Shown here piece after piece: positions 25,132 through 37,091 of a DNA stretch of 64,000 bases (position 1 is its first letter; the number at the start of each line of letters is the position of its first letter). Source of the stretch: Heliocidaris tuberculata (taxonomy: Eukaryota; Echinodermata; Echinoidea; Camarodonta; Echinometridae); contig CM046835.1 of NCBI GenBank assembly GCA_025618425.1, forward strand, positions 20,486,308-20,550,307, in the 5' to 3' direction. The notes under the pieces were generated by a model that was not told the origin of the DNA, did not search any database, and saw only the letters and a program-made list of their open reading frames with translations. A program made the position numbers and the translations under genes.

Positions 25132-25468
25132 AAGTGGAGTCCCTTACTCCAACCATACACAGTAAGAACTGTACTAAAAAAAAGAGTACCATGGTGATAA
25201 TCATTTTTGAGGGCATTTTTGATAATTCTGATGTATTTTTTATTGTTATTAGTGCAAAGAAGAAGTTGCTCCACTTTAAAGAACTCCTTATATTACCCAT
25301 GAACAGTGATTTTCAGTCAAAATGGCATAGCAACTATCTGTATTCAAAACCAATACAGGTATCAAGTTAACCTGAAGAAATCCTTTTATAGAAGTAGTAA
25401 TCATACACTTATATAATACTGGATGGGCCTGAGCTCAATACAAGGAAATAGTGGATGAGGTTAGCCAA

Positions 25469-25501
25469 CATATTGGACTCGTCTTTGACGAGTCCAATAT
25501 G
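25469..25501. repeat. Perfect 15-bp hairpin
   Basis: The arms catattggactcgtc (25469-25483) and gacgagtccaatatg (25487-25501) are exact inverses around a 3-nt ttt loop. It lies in the intron about 110 bp past the donor of exon 25610-25803. Confidence 0.9.
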
Positions 25502-25609
25502 GTTTGCATATCACGTTTAATGTTTCCTGTATTGGCCCAATTACAAAAGAAAGAGAAGGAATTTTAAGTATGACATATAACTGTCTACTTTTAAAAATTA
25601 ATACCTTAC

Positions 25610-25803
25610 CTCACTCCTTGGATCCTGTGGCGGGAAGATGTCCCTTACATCTGGTTTGCGTGTCTTTGCGTCCCTTGCAGCCAGCAGTCTCTGCTTGTAC
25701 GTCTCGTTCAGTCTGTCGACCCGTTTTCTGACCGCTGCTGCCTGGCTTTTCGTCAGTGTGGACGTAGCATTTTCCCATAATTCATTGTCAAGACCGCGCC
25801 CCT
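25610..25803 (-). CDS. ARHGAP18: ARHGAP18/28/40-family Rho GTPase-activating protein, internal exon C
   Basis: Internal exon of 194 nt: 2 nt plus 64 complete codons, so the following intron is phase 0. The acceptor is ctgtctttacag and the donor gtaaggtat. It is visibly richer in GC than its surroundings. The peptide contains STLTKSQAAAVRKRVD, then a basic stretch, then KPDVRDIF. These two blocks are the strongest family signature in the window: vertebrate ARHGAP18/28 share STLTRTQAAAVQKRV and PDVRDIF, in the same order and spacing. The basic, helical QAAAVRKRVDRLNETYKQRLL stretch is probably a coiled or amphipathic helix (cut here to 20 residues). The RhoGAP domain normally begins well downstream in the protein, and no exon for it was recognised between 1 and 25609. 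The next intron is therefore more than 25 kb, or small exons were missed. Confidence 0.95.
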
Positions 25804-25984
25804 CTGTAAAGACAGACAGGACAGAAAGTAATGTCTTGTTTGTTTATATGCCGTACATGCAAGGAGATTAATACAGAGATATATGCAAAGTTTTAAAAAG
25901 AGCATCAATTAATGGAAACCATAAATTTTGTATAGTACAATATTGCATGTTGAGAACCAGGACATTGACTCATATAATTTTACA

Positions 25985-26030
25985 TAGAGTTAACACCCTA
26001 TTGGCTCTCAGAGGAGGAAGCTATATTACA
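25985..26030. repeat. Half-copy of the 31069/58575 hairpin family
   Basis: gagttaacaccctattggctctcagagg matches one arm of the hairpins at 31069 and 58575 (gagttaacacccttctggctct). The opposite arm is missing. Confidence 0.6.
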
Positions 26031-26091
26031 AACCTAAAGTACTTCAGATTATTATACAGTAATTACCATTACTACAGCCGAAGGAAAATGA

Positions 26092-26281
26092 ACACGATAA
26101 AAACTACTTTCGAAAAATAAACTCAAGGGCAATTTCAAAGGCCTATTGTACTGCCCATAGAAATCAAGTCCGGATTATGTAATACGCCATTGTAATGTTC
26201 GCACATTTCTAAAGGTGATAGACAGGGCTATTGAAATTGCCTTGAGTTGATTTTTCAAAAATAGTTTTTATTGTGTTAATG
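26092..26281. mobile_element. Inverted-repeat MITE in the intron between exons B and C
   Basis: The left arm acacgataaaaactac...actcaagggcaatttcaaaggcc pairs with the right arm ggctattgaaattgcc...gttgatttttcaaaaatag...attgtgtta. Arms are about 50 bp, total about 190 bp. Confidence 0.8.
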
Positions 26282-27237
26282 ATAAATGGTATTCCCCACA
26301 AGTGGAAGTGAAGTCAGCCTTTGGGGCTAAATCTAGATGGATGTCTGATGATGCCTCCATGTTATTAGCAAATATCATCTGGAAATATCTTGATGTATTT
26401 CACTGATATTTGAGAAAGTTACGCACAATGACTAAATCCGATCCTATAATTACAGCATAATGCCGCTTGCTCAACTGAAAGTTTACAAATACGATATATG
26501 TTACCAAAGTCAAATGGGAAAATCAAGAATTTTGTTCAATTTTCATTCAAAGCTCAGTTACTTGTACATGTACCAAAATGCTACTGCACAATGTTTCCAA
26601 AAGCTTTTAATAGAGAACCATTTTTGCTTACACAGAAACTGAAAATTCATAGAAAGGCAAATGACTATCTGCATATCATATTTTAATTTTCTATCCTTTA
26701 ATGTTAAAAGTATTATCCTTGATGTGCCACCAAGACATTAAAAGCACAGAACAAATAAAGATTTAAAAAACTAGTACATCTGTGAGCCATTAGAGGTACA
26801 ATTGTCTTCCTCTGTAATTAAGTGGTAGATACTATTATCTCAAAAGTATGTAGAAGCACTATCTGCTACTGATACATGTAATTACTGTCTAGATTTACAA
26901 GTATGAAGGACATTAGTGTTCATGAATGATTAACCAATCAGTGAAGAGGTACCACATACATGTGGTACAGCGAGCCTACAATAAATTTAAAACTAGCTCA
27001 ATATGCTTGTGAACATAAAGGAAACAAAATCATGAATTTTCTTTTCCCATGGTAACAAAATGGTACATTTTCTCTGATCATTTTATGAGACTGTTGTATC
27101 GAGTCAGAGTAGACAGACTGATCACTAGAGACATAAATAATGATGGCTTAAGCTTACCTCACACTATATGATCATACTGTGATCTGATTTTAAAAGAAAT
27201 CACCACTGCATTAGATATGGTAATTTAAACAGATATT

Positions 27238-27672
27238 AGCTACGTTCATACAGACTTAAAGTTTCGAAACTTTAAGTTAGCGAAACTTTGAGTTAACAAA
27301 ACAATGGCTCACTAGCAACGACGAGCGTTCACATGGGCCTGAAACAATGACGCTTGTTGTTCTGAGATTACAAGTCGAGCATTCGTCATTTAACATGAGC
27401 AGATAGTTCATCGTTAACAACGAGATTGCTTAACTTAAAGTTTATTTAGTCCACACAGTCCGTAACTACAAGGAGGACCACCTGCTGCTCGTTGTTTTGG
27501 TGTTAACCACAAGCTTGCTTGTGGTTCTGGAATTACAAGTAAACTTAAAGTTTCGAAACTACAAGTCCGTTCATACCATCTGAAACTACAAAATAACTAC
27601 AAGGTAACTTTTTTTAAGTTTTGAAACTACAAGCAAAACTTAAAGTTTACCTCCCTTTCGTGTGAGCCCAAC
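27238..27672. mobile_element. MITE family A, copy 2
   Basis: Begins agctacgttcatacag and ends cctttcgtgtgagccc. It carries the same internal aacaacgag, ttaaccacaagctt and gaaactacaag modules as copy 1. Lies in the intron between exons B and C. Confidence 0.8.
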
Positions 27673-28065
27673 TATTATCTAGCTAATTCAGGTTCTGAAT
27701 AATGATGGGAACACTAATATTAAAATGTTGGTGTATCATAAATCTTCTAGCCGGAGTAAAGGTCAATCGGCTTCAAATCGTAGACAACTGAGGAACAAGT
27801 CTGTCATCACTACGATTAGTAGCCCAATGGGCTTTTACTCCTACGAAGAGACTTGCAATATCTTGAAAGTTTGATTTCATTATTCATATTCAAAACCTAC
27901 ACCATTAAGAAATGTTTGAATGTTCATATCAAATGCTATTTCAAATTCTTCCAAAATCAGAAAGCAGTGAGATCATTTAGTGTATGACGGGCTTTAGTCC
28001 AACCAAATCCACACTCAGTACAACAGTGTAATTGAGAGCAATGAAAACCAATTCCTCCGGGAAAG

Positions 28066-28325
28066 TGAAACGCAATGGCGCATAAAGACGCAGGAAAGAC
28101 GCATAGAGGAAAATTGCAAGTTTTGTATGTGCTTCTAAAATTAGAATCAGACATATCTGAATAAAGGTTTTCATATTATTTTGCGTAAAAGTGTTCGAAG
28201 ATCTAAAATAATAATTCCACGTACTATTATATTAGTTCTCCCTCTATAGAATAAAATTTTGATTTCGAATAATTTTGTCATATGTGTCTTTCCCACGACG
28301 TTTCACTAAGCTAACTTAGGAGCAG
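28066..28325 (-). repeat. Dispersed repeat family D, copy 2
   Basis: Reverse-oriented relative to 17222-17512. It shares cgcaatggcgcataaagacg, ttagaatcagacatatctga, tatgtgtctttccca and acgtttcactaagcta. Ends about 140 bp before exon B. Confidence 0.8.
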
Positions 28326-28468
28326 CATGTTTACCATTGCGAATTATTGTTTTAAAAATAGAGTCATTGAATAAGAGTTATGAAATGTAAGTTGTTTTTT
28401 CTGAGGCTCAAATTTTCCCTGGGAAAATGTAAATTTGGGCGTTGTCTTTCTCTATTTTGTAATCTTAC

Positions 28469-28534
28469 TCTGTGAGGCTACAACCAGGTTCTCCAAGCCA
28501 ATCTCCTGCAACCATAGCACCTCCGCTTCTCCTT
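28469..28534 (-). CDS. ARHGAP18: ARHGAP18/28/40-family Rho GTPase-activating protein, internal exon B
   Basis: Short internal exon of 66 nt: 2 nt, 21 codons, then 1 nt. The acceptor is a pyrimidine-rich tgtttctcttgcacag and the donor is gtaagatt. It encodes GEAEVLWLQEIGLENLVVASQ, minus its last residue a near match in pattern to the conserved EAEWL-x-x-AGLS-x-L block of ARHGAP18/28/40. The exon is too short to be noticed without its neighbours. The evidence is that the incoming phase completes the codon left open by the exon at 42219 (G + AA gives Glu), and the outgoing A joins the AG that opens the exon at 25803 to make Lys. No other frame stays open with both splice sites. The intron to the next exon is 2,665 bp and contains several inverted-repeat elements. 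Confidence 0.9.
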
Positions 28535-29052
28535 CTGTGCAAGAGAAACAACAACAAAAGAACAAAGAGTTAAACATAAAATATCACATGTTGGAGATTA
28601 ATCTATTTTCATAAACAGGCATTTGTCTTGAATTAGCACCAAGGTACATGTATGTTCAAGTCATGTCTCCAATATATAACATTGCATTAGACATGATGCA
28701 AAATCAATCATAAGTAATATTAACAATGAGATACCCTTGAAAACAAACACTTCATAATATATACATGCAGGTATTTCTCCAAAAAATTGTTTTTCATGGT
28801 ATCACAATGTTGAATCTTTCATTACTGTTGTAAAAAAGTATTGAATGTGATTGTTGTTATTGTTAACAATAGAAATTTCATATCTGAATTGGTATAATTT
28901 CTCTCAAATGAATTTGGCAGATATTATCTGTGAACATTCATGGATCCCTTTTTAAAAAATCCAACGGCATTTTTTACCATCCAGGGCAAATTTCGTTAGA
29001 TTCTTTGACAATTTAGTTTTCACCATTACTAGAATTTACAGTACCAGTAACT

Positions 29053-29444
29053 GTTAAAGATAAAGTTGAGTTCTTGTCATGCAATAACACTGTAAAAGAA
29101 ACTGTCTCAAAGCAATTGGGAAAGGTTGATCATGTCTACATAAGAATTGGTGTATATTGTGAGGTTTTGGAATCATCAAAATGATAAGAAATTGACACAA
29201 TCTCGCTGAAAAGCATATGCACTGAACAGAGAAATGGGTATATGGGACTGCACACATGTGTGGCATGAATGTTCGGCCAAACACTTCAGCTATTTCTCGT
29301 CATATTTCAAATATGAGAGCATTTGAAGAGCAATCCTTTTCAGGAGACATTTCTATTATGATGTCCTTCAAAAGTGACTTTAAAGGAATGAGAAAGCCCA
29401 CAAATTGTTTTTAATTTTTCCTAGCACTCACCCTTCTCTTTAAC
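29053..29444 (+). repeat. Dispersed repeat family C, copy 5 (longest)
   Basis: It contains the full set of landmarks, from aaagataaagttgagttctt through aattgggaaaggttgat and gatcatcaaaatgataag-type sequence to cactcacccttctcttta. It is the inverse of the copy at 9917-10212. Confidence 0.85.
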
Positions 29445-29910
29445 AAGAATTGATGAAAAATGTGTTTATTTCACATAAAAGATCCATCAATTGCACAAGC
29501 TCACTAATTAGGGGATTGTATCAGATAGCAAATATTATTGCAGAACATGTACAAATATCATTGAATTCCAATAACCCATCTTCTTCATCAAGGCTGCATA
29601 TTGCCTAGCAACAGCAGGTACATGGAGATCTTATTCAAGATAAAGCAACGCCCTTAATTCAGCTCTGCCTGTATTCCAGGTTTCTAGCTAATAAGAATAG
29701 GGAACTATAGTCCACAAAAAAAAAAGTATTACGATAAGCAGATCAAAGCGGTTTGACAATAAATGACGTAAGTAACTTGGCAACATTAATTCTACTTGAG
29801 ATTTTTAGAGTTATAAATTTTTAACGTTAATTTCTTTCAGAGTTACAAAGAGTGTGTGTAAATTGAAAGCAGATCCTGAATGGAAATAGAAATTTACAAG
29901 TAGCCACTTT

Positions 29911-30239
29911 CAGGGGCGGATCCAGGATTTCGTATAAGGGGGGGGGGGGCACACAAATGCAGGATTGTCAACTTTGGGAAACTGCTTGGAGGGAGACCCA
30001 TATTTTTGGGGTCTCTCGCCAGCCCTCCAACAGTCGCTCAGTGGGGGGGAGGGGGGGTTATGGGGTCCAGTTTCCCTCCATAATTCTCTGACAAGCAAAA
30101 AAAAAAGAAAAAAAAAAGGTTTTCTGCTCGAAAAGGGGGGGCACAATCGCAAATAGGGGGGGCACATTGCATTGTTTTCCCTCAAAAGGGGGGACACGGG
30201 CCGGGATTTCCCCCCCCCCCCCCCCTGAATCCGCCACTG
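29911..30239. mobile_element. hAT-type MITE with perfect 8-bp target duplication
   Basis: 329 bp. The left end caggggcggatcc matches, inverted, the right end cagtggcggattc. The flanks are identical gccacttt (29903-29910 and 30240-30247). The inner parts are G-rich near the left and C-rich near the right, so the arms can pair further. No transposase. It lies in the 13.7-kb intron. Confidence 0.93.
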
Positions 30240-30247
30240 GCCACTTT

Positions 30248-31068
30248 TAATGCCTCTCCAGATGACATTTTGGTGACATCTAGTCCATATGTGTTTTAAA
30301 AAATGCTGGTAGTAGTTTTTGTAAAATTCAAACAGCCAGCTTGAGGGGGAAAAAATGAATCAGACATAATTCATGATCAACAACTTTGCACTCTTTTTGC
30401 AAGGCCTGCATTTGATATAGACAGATGTGGCTATGCTGATAAAGTACTTACATGTATTATCCTTTTACTTTTTTTTTGTTTTTGTGTTAATTGTCCTTGA
30501 ATCACAAGGATAATAATAATTTCACATGAAATGACACTTCCAATTTGAGAACTATTGCCACTCTCCAGTGAAAAATAAAAGTACATATGTACATGTAGGA
30601 ACAGCAAGTGATTTTTCTCAGAAAGTACAAAAAAAGCAATGGATAATTCATAAGAGCTTTTGTAAAACTAAAATAAGAGCTTTGACAATACACCAAAATG
30701 CATTGAAAATCCCCTGTGGGAAAGTCTCACTTAGTAAAGTAATGAGCTCTCAGAACTGAAAATAAATAAGTAAAATGAATAAATAAATTAATGAATAAAC
30801 AAATGAAGAAAGAAGTAAGTCAATGTATCAATAAATATATAAATAAATGAAAAATAATGTATATAAGTAAATAATACTCTCTCTCTCTCCATACACTATA
30901 CTATACTATCCCCATATGTATATAAACATAAAACAATAATGATTCAATAAACCAGTCTCCAGCTGGGCAAGGGTTCATTCACCTAGAATGGATCAATGAG
31001 AATAGACAGGAATCATCTCTAGTACGTATATTCCCTTTGGTATAATCAAGGTCCTTAAAGCCACTATT
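30248..31068. other. Non-coding sequence, AAATA-rich
   Basis: Nothing gene-like. An A/T-rich (AAATR)n stretch lies at about 30762-30870. Confidence 0.45.
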
Positions 31069-31147
31069 TCGTCTGCTGAGAGCCAGAAGGGCATTATATT
31101 GTATGCTTTTACAAAGAGTTAACACCCTTCTGGCTCTAAACAGACGA
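31069..31147. mobile_element. Hairpin MITE, copy 1
   Basis: The arm cgtctgctgagagccagaag is the inverse of cttctggctctaaacagacg with few mismatches. About 78 bp. A second full copy is at 58575 and a half-copy at 25985. Confidence 0.85.
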
Positions 31148-31867
31148 TTTAACATTTCACATGGTCATGAATGATGTATTTAGTACAAGTGTGTATTAAT
31201 CTGTCTTAAACAGAAAGTAAGTAAGAACATGCCAGATAAGGTCGGAATTTAAAAAAAAGTTGATGTTTAATACTGGGAAGAAATCTAATTCACAGATATC
31301 ATCATAACCAGGGAAGTTCATATGATTGTCTATAATTTGTTGCAAATAACCTTATGGATATTCAACCTGCAATCTGGAAAGTTGTATCTAACCTTTAATG
31401 CATATTCAGTTCGGACAAAATTCATTTGGTTAAAGAAATCTATAATAGCATATTATGCAATCAATACACTAAGGCTTCAGCAGTGCTAAGAGTATTAAAC
31501 ACTAATTACATTCTGTCAACCCGTCTGTCAAAGAGACTATTGAGTTCTGGTACATGTAAGAGACAAATTTGTTCATTACCTTTCGTCCCAAATCAATCTT
31601 AATATGACACAGCTTCCTCCTTGAAACAAGTATCATGTTTTGTTCATCTAAAAATAATCTGGACTATAATTATCAAGACATGTAAATGAATTAATATGAT
31701 ACCAGGAGTTAGGTCCAGAACGTGTGCAGTATTTGAATTGTGCGTATTCAGTGTGAGAGTATCGTATGCTTTATGTTTTACGTATATTATGTGCCTGAGT
31801 TCAGCAAGGACAATATACTTTGCTGCTTGGCTAGTTTGCAAATAATTTGAAAAAGAGGGAGTTTTAA

Positions 31868-32275
31868 CCCTTTCAGGACAGGAATTATTTAAGGGCTAAA
31901 TTGATCACATTTTGATCTTCAAATTGGCAACAATAATATTTTTCTTTTAGTGCTATGTGGTTCTAGTAAGATGTAATGTCTTGAAAATAATATACATGAT
32001 TAGGAACTTTGTCGAAAAGTTGAAAAAGTTGCCAATTTGGACAAAAAAACAATGATTTTGAATCTCTCAATGTGTTGCCAATTTAAGGATTTTGAAGCTT
32101 ATTCTCCTTTTAAAAATTCCTGACATCAAACGCAATATGGTCATGTGACAAAAATGGACATAGCAAGTGTAGAAATTTTTGCTCTTTCTACTCATACATC
32201 TGGTATATTTTTTAGAGCTCTGAATCAAAACTTATTAAGCCAAACCACAAAATGTGGTCAATTGTCTTGAAAGGG
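31868..32275. mobile_element. piggyBac-like MITE family E, copy 1
   Basis: Starts ccctttcaggacag and ends ttgtcttgaaaggg, inverted repeats with few mismatches, flanked by TTAA at 31864-31867 and 32276-32279. 408 bp. The CCCTTT ends next to TTAA suit piggyBac-type elements. No coding capacity. A second copy is at 50977. Confidence 0.92.
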
Positions 32276-32279
32276 TTAA

Positions 32280-33633
32280 CTGCTGCAAGATTCAAATTGA
32301 TATTTTGGGAGAAATGAAGAAAAAAAATTGCTCAAATTTCATTGAAAACCTGGGCAGAATTAAAAATATATATATTGTGCCAAACAGCTGTTTTTATGGA
32401 CATAGAACATAACAAGAATGCATTGCTGGTAATCAACTTGCATTGTGAGATGTCTTTATTACCAAATCTCCCCTTTACCTTTGTGAGAAAATGTTCTGAG
32501 AAGGTTGAAATCAGCCTGAAAAATTCAGTGTGTGTCTATACTTGGAAGAACCTTTCTTTGAAAGCTCAACAAGATAACAATGATTAATCTATCTAGGTTT
32601 ACTCAAAAGATTAACTCCAAAATATTCAAGCTAATGGCTTAGTTCAGTTCCCAGTACTACATGTACATCTTTATGTAAATGTGCTTTTAAATGTGTATTG
32701 TATATTGTATGTGTTTTTCAAATATTTTAACATTCCAGATCTATCTCCTTATAAAACTCCCATCTCCCTGCTTCAACCAAACAAAGGTACTTCTGTATTA
32801 CAAAAGATTTTTTCACAATTTTTACACAATTTTAAACGCACAAATAATCAAAGAAAATTTTGTCTTGGTGATCATAAAGTAATCAATGGTCACTTGGATT
32901 GATTCATAATTTCTGAGTGAAATAGAAATTTGGTAACTGTCATATGGGACATCTCTGGGTGGTATACAAAATATGACACATGTAAAGCTAATTTCCACAT
33001 CACTCATGATGGTATAGATATTCTTTGTAATCAGAGAGTATTATAATATTGATTCTTCACCATGAAAAGTATCACTGATACTTTACAAAATAATGATTTT
33101 GTCATAAAATTTCAGGCTGACAATGGAGTTTGCATGACTCCAAAACCATTCCTTCAAATGCTATGTGTTCTTTGTTGTTTTCATTTTAAAACTGTTATCG
33201 TGTCGTCCTTTTGGTAATTTTCACTATAGTTTCACCCAAACATGAAAATTAACTCAACATGACCATTTAACTTATGCTCCTTTCTAGCAGCACTATTTTA
33301 ATGACCACAAATCAATTTTACATCAATTATTTATGTAATTGGTAGGCTAGAAAATGTGGTCAAAATGTCTTTTTGTTCTTAAACAGTATTAAAACAAAGA
33401 CATATTTCAATGATTGTATACAAGCACTCCAGTTGCATTTAATTTTTGTGAATTGAACAAGATAGGAATTCTGGCACTATATGTATACATGTACATGTAG
33501 ATACCACTGTATAGAAGTGAAACTGGTAGTTATTTTCAGTTGTACATGTGTCTAAACAATAAATTACAATATCATGGTTGCTAAGAACTTTGCATGCAAA
33601 CTACTGTACAGTACATACTGCATACATATAGAC
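32280..33633. other. Non-coding sequence (intron)
   Basis: No exon or element recognised. Confidence 0.45.
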
Positions 33634-33957
33634 CCCGTTCTCATTACGAGATTGGAAAGTAGATCGTGCTAACTAGGGGCGACCCATGGCGCGTGCCAGG
33701 GAGGTCCACTGGTACGCTGTGGGTTCACACCTGCAGAGGGTAGCGCGATTTATCTTGGCACTCTCTGCACAGTAAACTACGAAGTGGCACGCTCTAGATC
33801 GCGCTATCTCTCATGGACCACCCACTAGAAGTGGTCCAGTTCTGGATCGCCGCGGACCTCGATGGATCGTGCCGAAACAACGTCGCCGCGTTCTCACCTT
33901 AGAGATGGCATGATCTAGCGCATGCTTGAGCACGCTATCTCAGTAATGAGAATGATA
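33634..33957. mobile_element. CpG-rich inverted-repeat element
   Basis: The left end cgttctcattacgagat is the inverse of the right end atctcagtaatgagaatg, allowing one inserted base. The interior is far richer in GC and CpG than the surrounding intron and contains repeated gatcgcgctatctc-type subterminal motifs in both orientations. About 320 bp with no open frame. Target duplication unclear. Confidence 0.75.
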
Positions 33958-36044
33958 TCATATATTCTGCACTATCAAATTAAAGGGCATGTACAGGAAT
34001 TGTTAAATCAACTAAATGTACATGGACCATGAGTATACCAACACAAAAATAATATCCTGTTTAAAAAAATGTTTGTGGACATACATGTGTAAACTGCTTG
34101 CCCTCTTCAAACAAGAAAGTATACTAGGCATATAGTACCTAACATAAAGGCTTGTTAAAACATGATGCAGTTAACCACCGTGGCAAAATAAAAAGTGCAT
34201 GGATTTTATGAGATAACGCGTGTAAGCCGTGTACATGTATGTATATATGTGTAACTGTTGAAATAAATGGCAAATGGGGATGAAAAATAAAGTATCTGCC
34301 AGTATTAACAAAGGCCCCTTTTAAAAGCATACTTGCTGATACCTGTGTGGTATATAAGATAAAAGAAAACGTAAGATGCACTACGCATTTTTTTCCACAG
34401 GGTGCTTATATCAAATTGATGACAATTGATCTATTTTGTAAATGGTGATATCACTTCTTGAAGCCTCTTTCACATATGCTGCAGTAAACCACCACGGCAT
34501 TTGACATTATAAGCAAAATGTGCTTCAACACTGCATTTTCCCGCATCATGTGTGAAAGTGCCATAAGGAATACACAATTTTATATGTCAGACTACACCAT
34601 GTACCATTAACCTATGGCAAACAGACATGATTTACAAGTACATTACCTACAGTATACGACCATGTATGTAAAATAACCCCTTCTTAACCGTTCACAAGAA
34701 GAATTCCCTGAACAAATAGAAAGCTTTTATACAGCATTCTTACGGGTCATCAGATTTAAGCCATACTGATTTTCATCTCTAATATGTGTGAATTTAGTAT
34801 GTGTAGGCACGCCCCGTATATATCTTCCATTATAGCACAGAGAGATGCTGATTCATTAAAATTCATGCTATTCAAGGACAATTTCTTGCTTTCTTCTCAC
34901 TTTTATTGCCATGGCAACACAGATGCAACCCGAGTAGATGATATAATTCTTTACTGGAATGGCAGAAAGAATTACATCTATGCAACTAAATTTGACAGGC
35001 TGACCATTAAGCATCCGGTGCCTTGAATACAAAGAAAGAAAGGTGTTACTATTTTTTTCTCTGACAAGGCAAGTGTCATACAGAGAGGGGAGAATTTAAA
35101 TTCTAAATTATTTCAAATTTGAAACCTACATTTCACACCATGACAGAAAAAGAAAGAGGACTGTGAGATGTCATAATACTAATTACATGTGTAGACCTAT
35201 ATCTGTGGTTATAATGGCCACCATTAATAGTTTAGGCTTTAGAATAATTTTAAGATAATAACTTTAAACAAAATCCCAATCAGTAGGAATTAAGAATAAT
35301 ATAAATGTCAGCATAAGCCCCAAAGTAGGATTTCTTCCAGCAAATTTTAGAGGCTAATAGTCATAACATACACATATACAAATACATATGAGAAATGGTA
35401 AATATAAACCACTAAACACAAAATAGGAGTTTGAAACACAGGTGAAGATTGATTCTTTCAGTATACTGATGTAATCTTTATCCAAGAAAACTACCCTTGG
35501 AAAAGGACAAAAGAGGATGGTTGCCCATAGCAACCTATTCACTCTAAATATGAAATATCAGCAGTGGCAATCACTGAATGGCACACTTTTGAATGGGGTG
35601 ATATGATGCTAATGGCAAGAAGGATTATGTTTCAGTTTATGTTGGATATCAGTCAATGTTAAATGTGAATCGTTCCACATAAATGAATATTGGAAAGGAA
35701 GAAATGGATGCTAATAAACTCATTTACATGAATATCTGTGTGATGGTTGGCCCGGGTGCAATGACTGCCACATGATCTACATGTAATAGGGAGTTTCAAG
35801 AGGAGGTAAAAAAAACACAATAATTCACATGTATGATCTATGTCATCTTTTATTTCTGATATACAGTTGTAAAACTAGAACTTTAATTCATCACTGAAGA
35901 CGAATTAGGTGGTTTGTCTGCCCATTGGCAAATTGCTTTGTAAGATGTGATAATATTTGTGCAAGATAATAATCCTGATAATGTTGAAAATGGAGGGAGA
36001 ATTGCGTCAAAGAAAATCGGATGATATCATACATGGGAGATTAA
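33958..36044. other. Non-coding sequence (intron)
   Basis: No exon found. A minor inverted-repeat element is listed separately at 34462-34562. Confidence 0.45.
34462..34562. mobile_element. Short inverted-repeat element
   Basis: cctctttcacatatgctgca near the left end and ccgcatcatgtgtgaaagtg at the right end are imperfect inverses. About 100 bp, MITE-like. Confidence 0.55.
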
Positions 36045-37091
36045 AGGTCATGTAAAGTTTTGGTAAGCCCTCAAAAACTGTTCGTCAGATTTCTTCAATT
36101 TTTGTTGATAAATAGCAAGATACTAGCAATACTAAGACACTGTGAAGATTTCGCCTCCTAAAGTTTAATATTAAACAAATAAGAGGCAAAAACTAATTTA
36201 TGTGCCGGGACAGGCACGTAAAATCCCAACAAAGGCAGCATGTGCTATATGCTGTACACACACGTGTAAAACCAATGATGAGTGGCTACACACAGTGCAC
36301 ACAAGCTGTCTCTATGCGAAGCCCCAAGATTGCTGTACGGGGAGCCGTCGGGGTGGAAGGGTCCTAGCATAATGGCAGTGATCAAGCATTCCTTACAGAT
36401 ATTTACACTGAAATTCACCAGAAATCATAGATGGAATACCAAATGGTCTCTTACAGACATCTTTTGATACAAGGAGAACAACATGAGACTATATTTAGCA
36501 TGTTTCTTTCCAATTTCCTTTTTGCTACCAATACTGTACATGAGCTTTAACCCATAGGTTTAATACAAGACAGGCAATCAAATTTTGCATAGGGTTGTAC
36601 ACAAACTACTTTACATTCTACTAGACATAACACGCAAAATAAAAAAGTTTATTACATTGTTTGTGATTTTATATGTTATAGTAGTCGAAGCAGATGGTAA
36701 AATAAAAGGCAAAAAGAAGAAAAAAAAGATGGAGAAAAAAAAATGGACCCACCAGTGTTCGAACCTGGGTCAGCGGGATGGGAGGCAAGTACTTTCCCAA
36801 TAGACCAAAACTTTTGCAATTTAGAGTTAACACGTAAACCGAAAACGGGATTTTCAAATTACATTTTGTAGTTAAAACAGGGGCATGATCCCGACATCTG
36901 ATAAAAAATTGGAGGGCACACTTAAGAAAGCTTATAGTCTCAGCTATAACATCCTAAAATTTGGAAGGAAATCGAGCAGAAATAACAGAGAGACTGCTCA
37001 AAGAAGACTGGCATGTTGAATCAAGTTTTGAGAAAAAGTCATGTCCCATAGAGAATACACGCAAAATGTGAAAAATTGACATATGCCTCCT
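36045..37091. mobile_element. Possible TTAA-flanked element
   Basis: The block is bounded by TTAA (36041-36044 and 37092-37095), with ends aggtcatgtaaag and, inverted, aggaggcatatgtc. The terminal similarity is weak. It is an inference by analogy with the better TTAA elements here. Confidence 0.3.
36746..36812 (-). pseudogene. tRNA-like sequence (tRNA-Gly-like, SINE head or pseudo-tRNA)
   Basis: On the minus strand, tggtctattggga resembles an A box, gcctcccat an anticodon arm that would read CCC, and ggttcgaacac a B box, followed by an actgg arm. The 5' acceptor half that should pair with gtgggtcc is missing. It is therefore a tRNA-derived fragment rather than a functional tRNA gene. Confidence 0.45.

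Noticed and set aside
36746..36812. Functional tRNA-Gly gene
   Set aside because: The 5' acceptor half that should pair with gtgggtcc is missing, so it was called a tRNA-like fragment.
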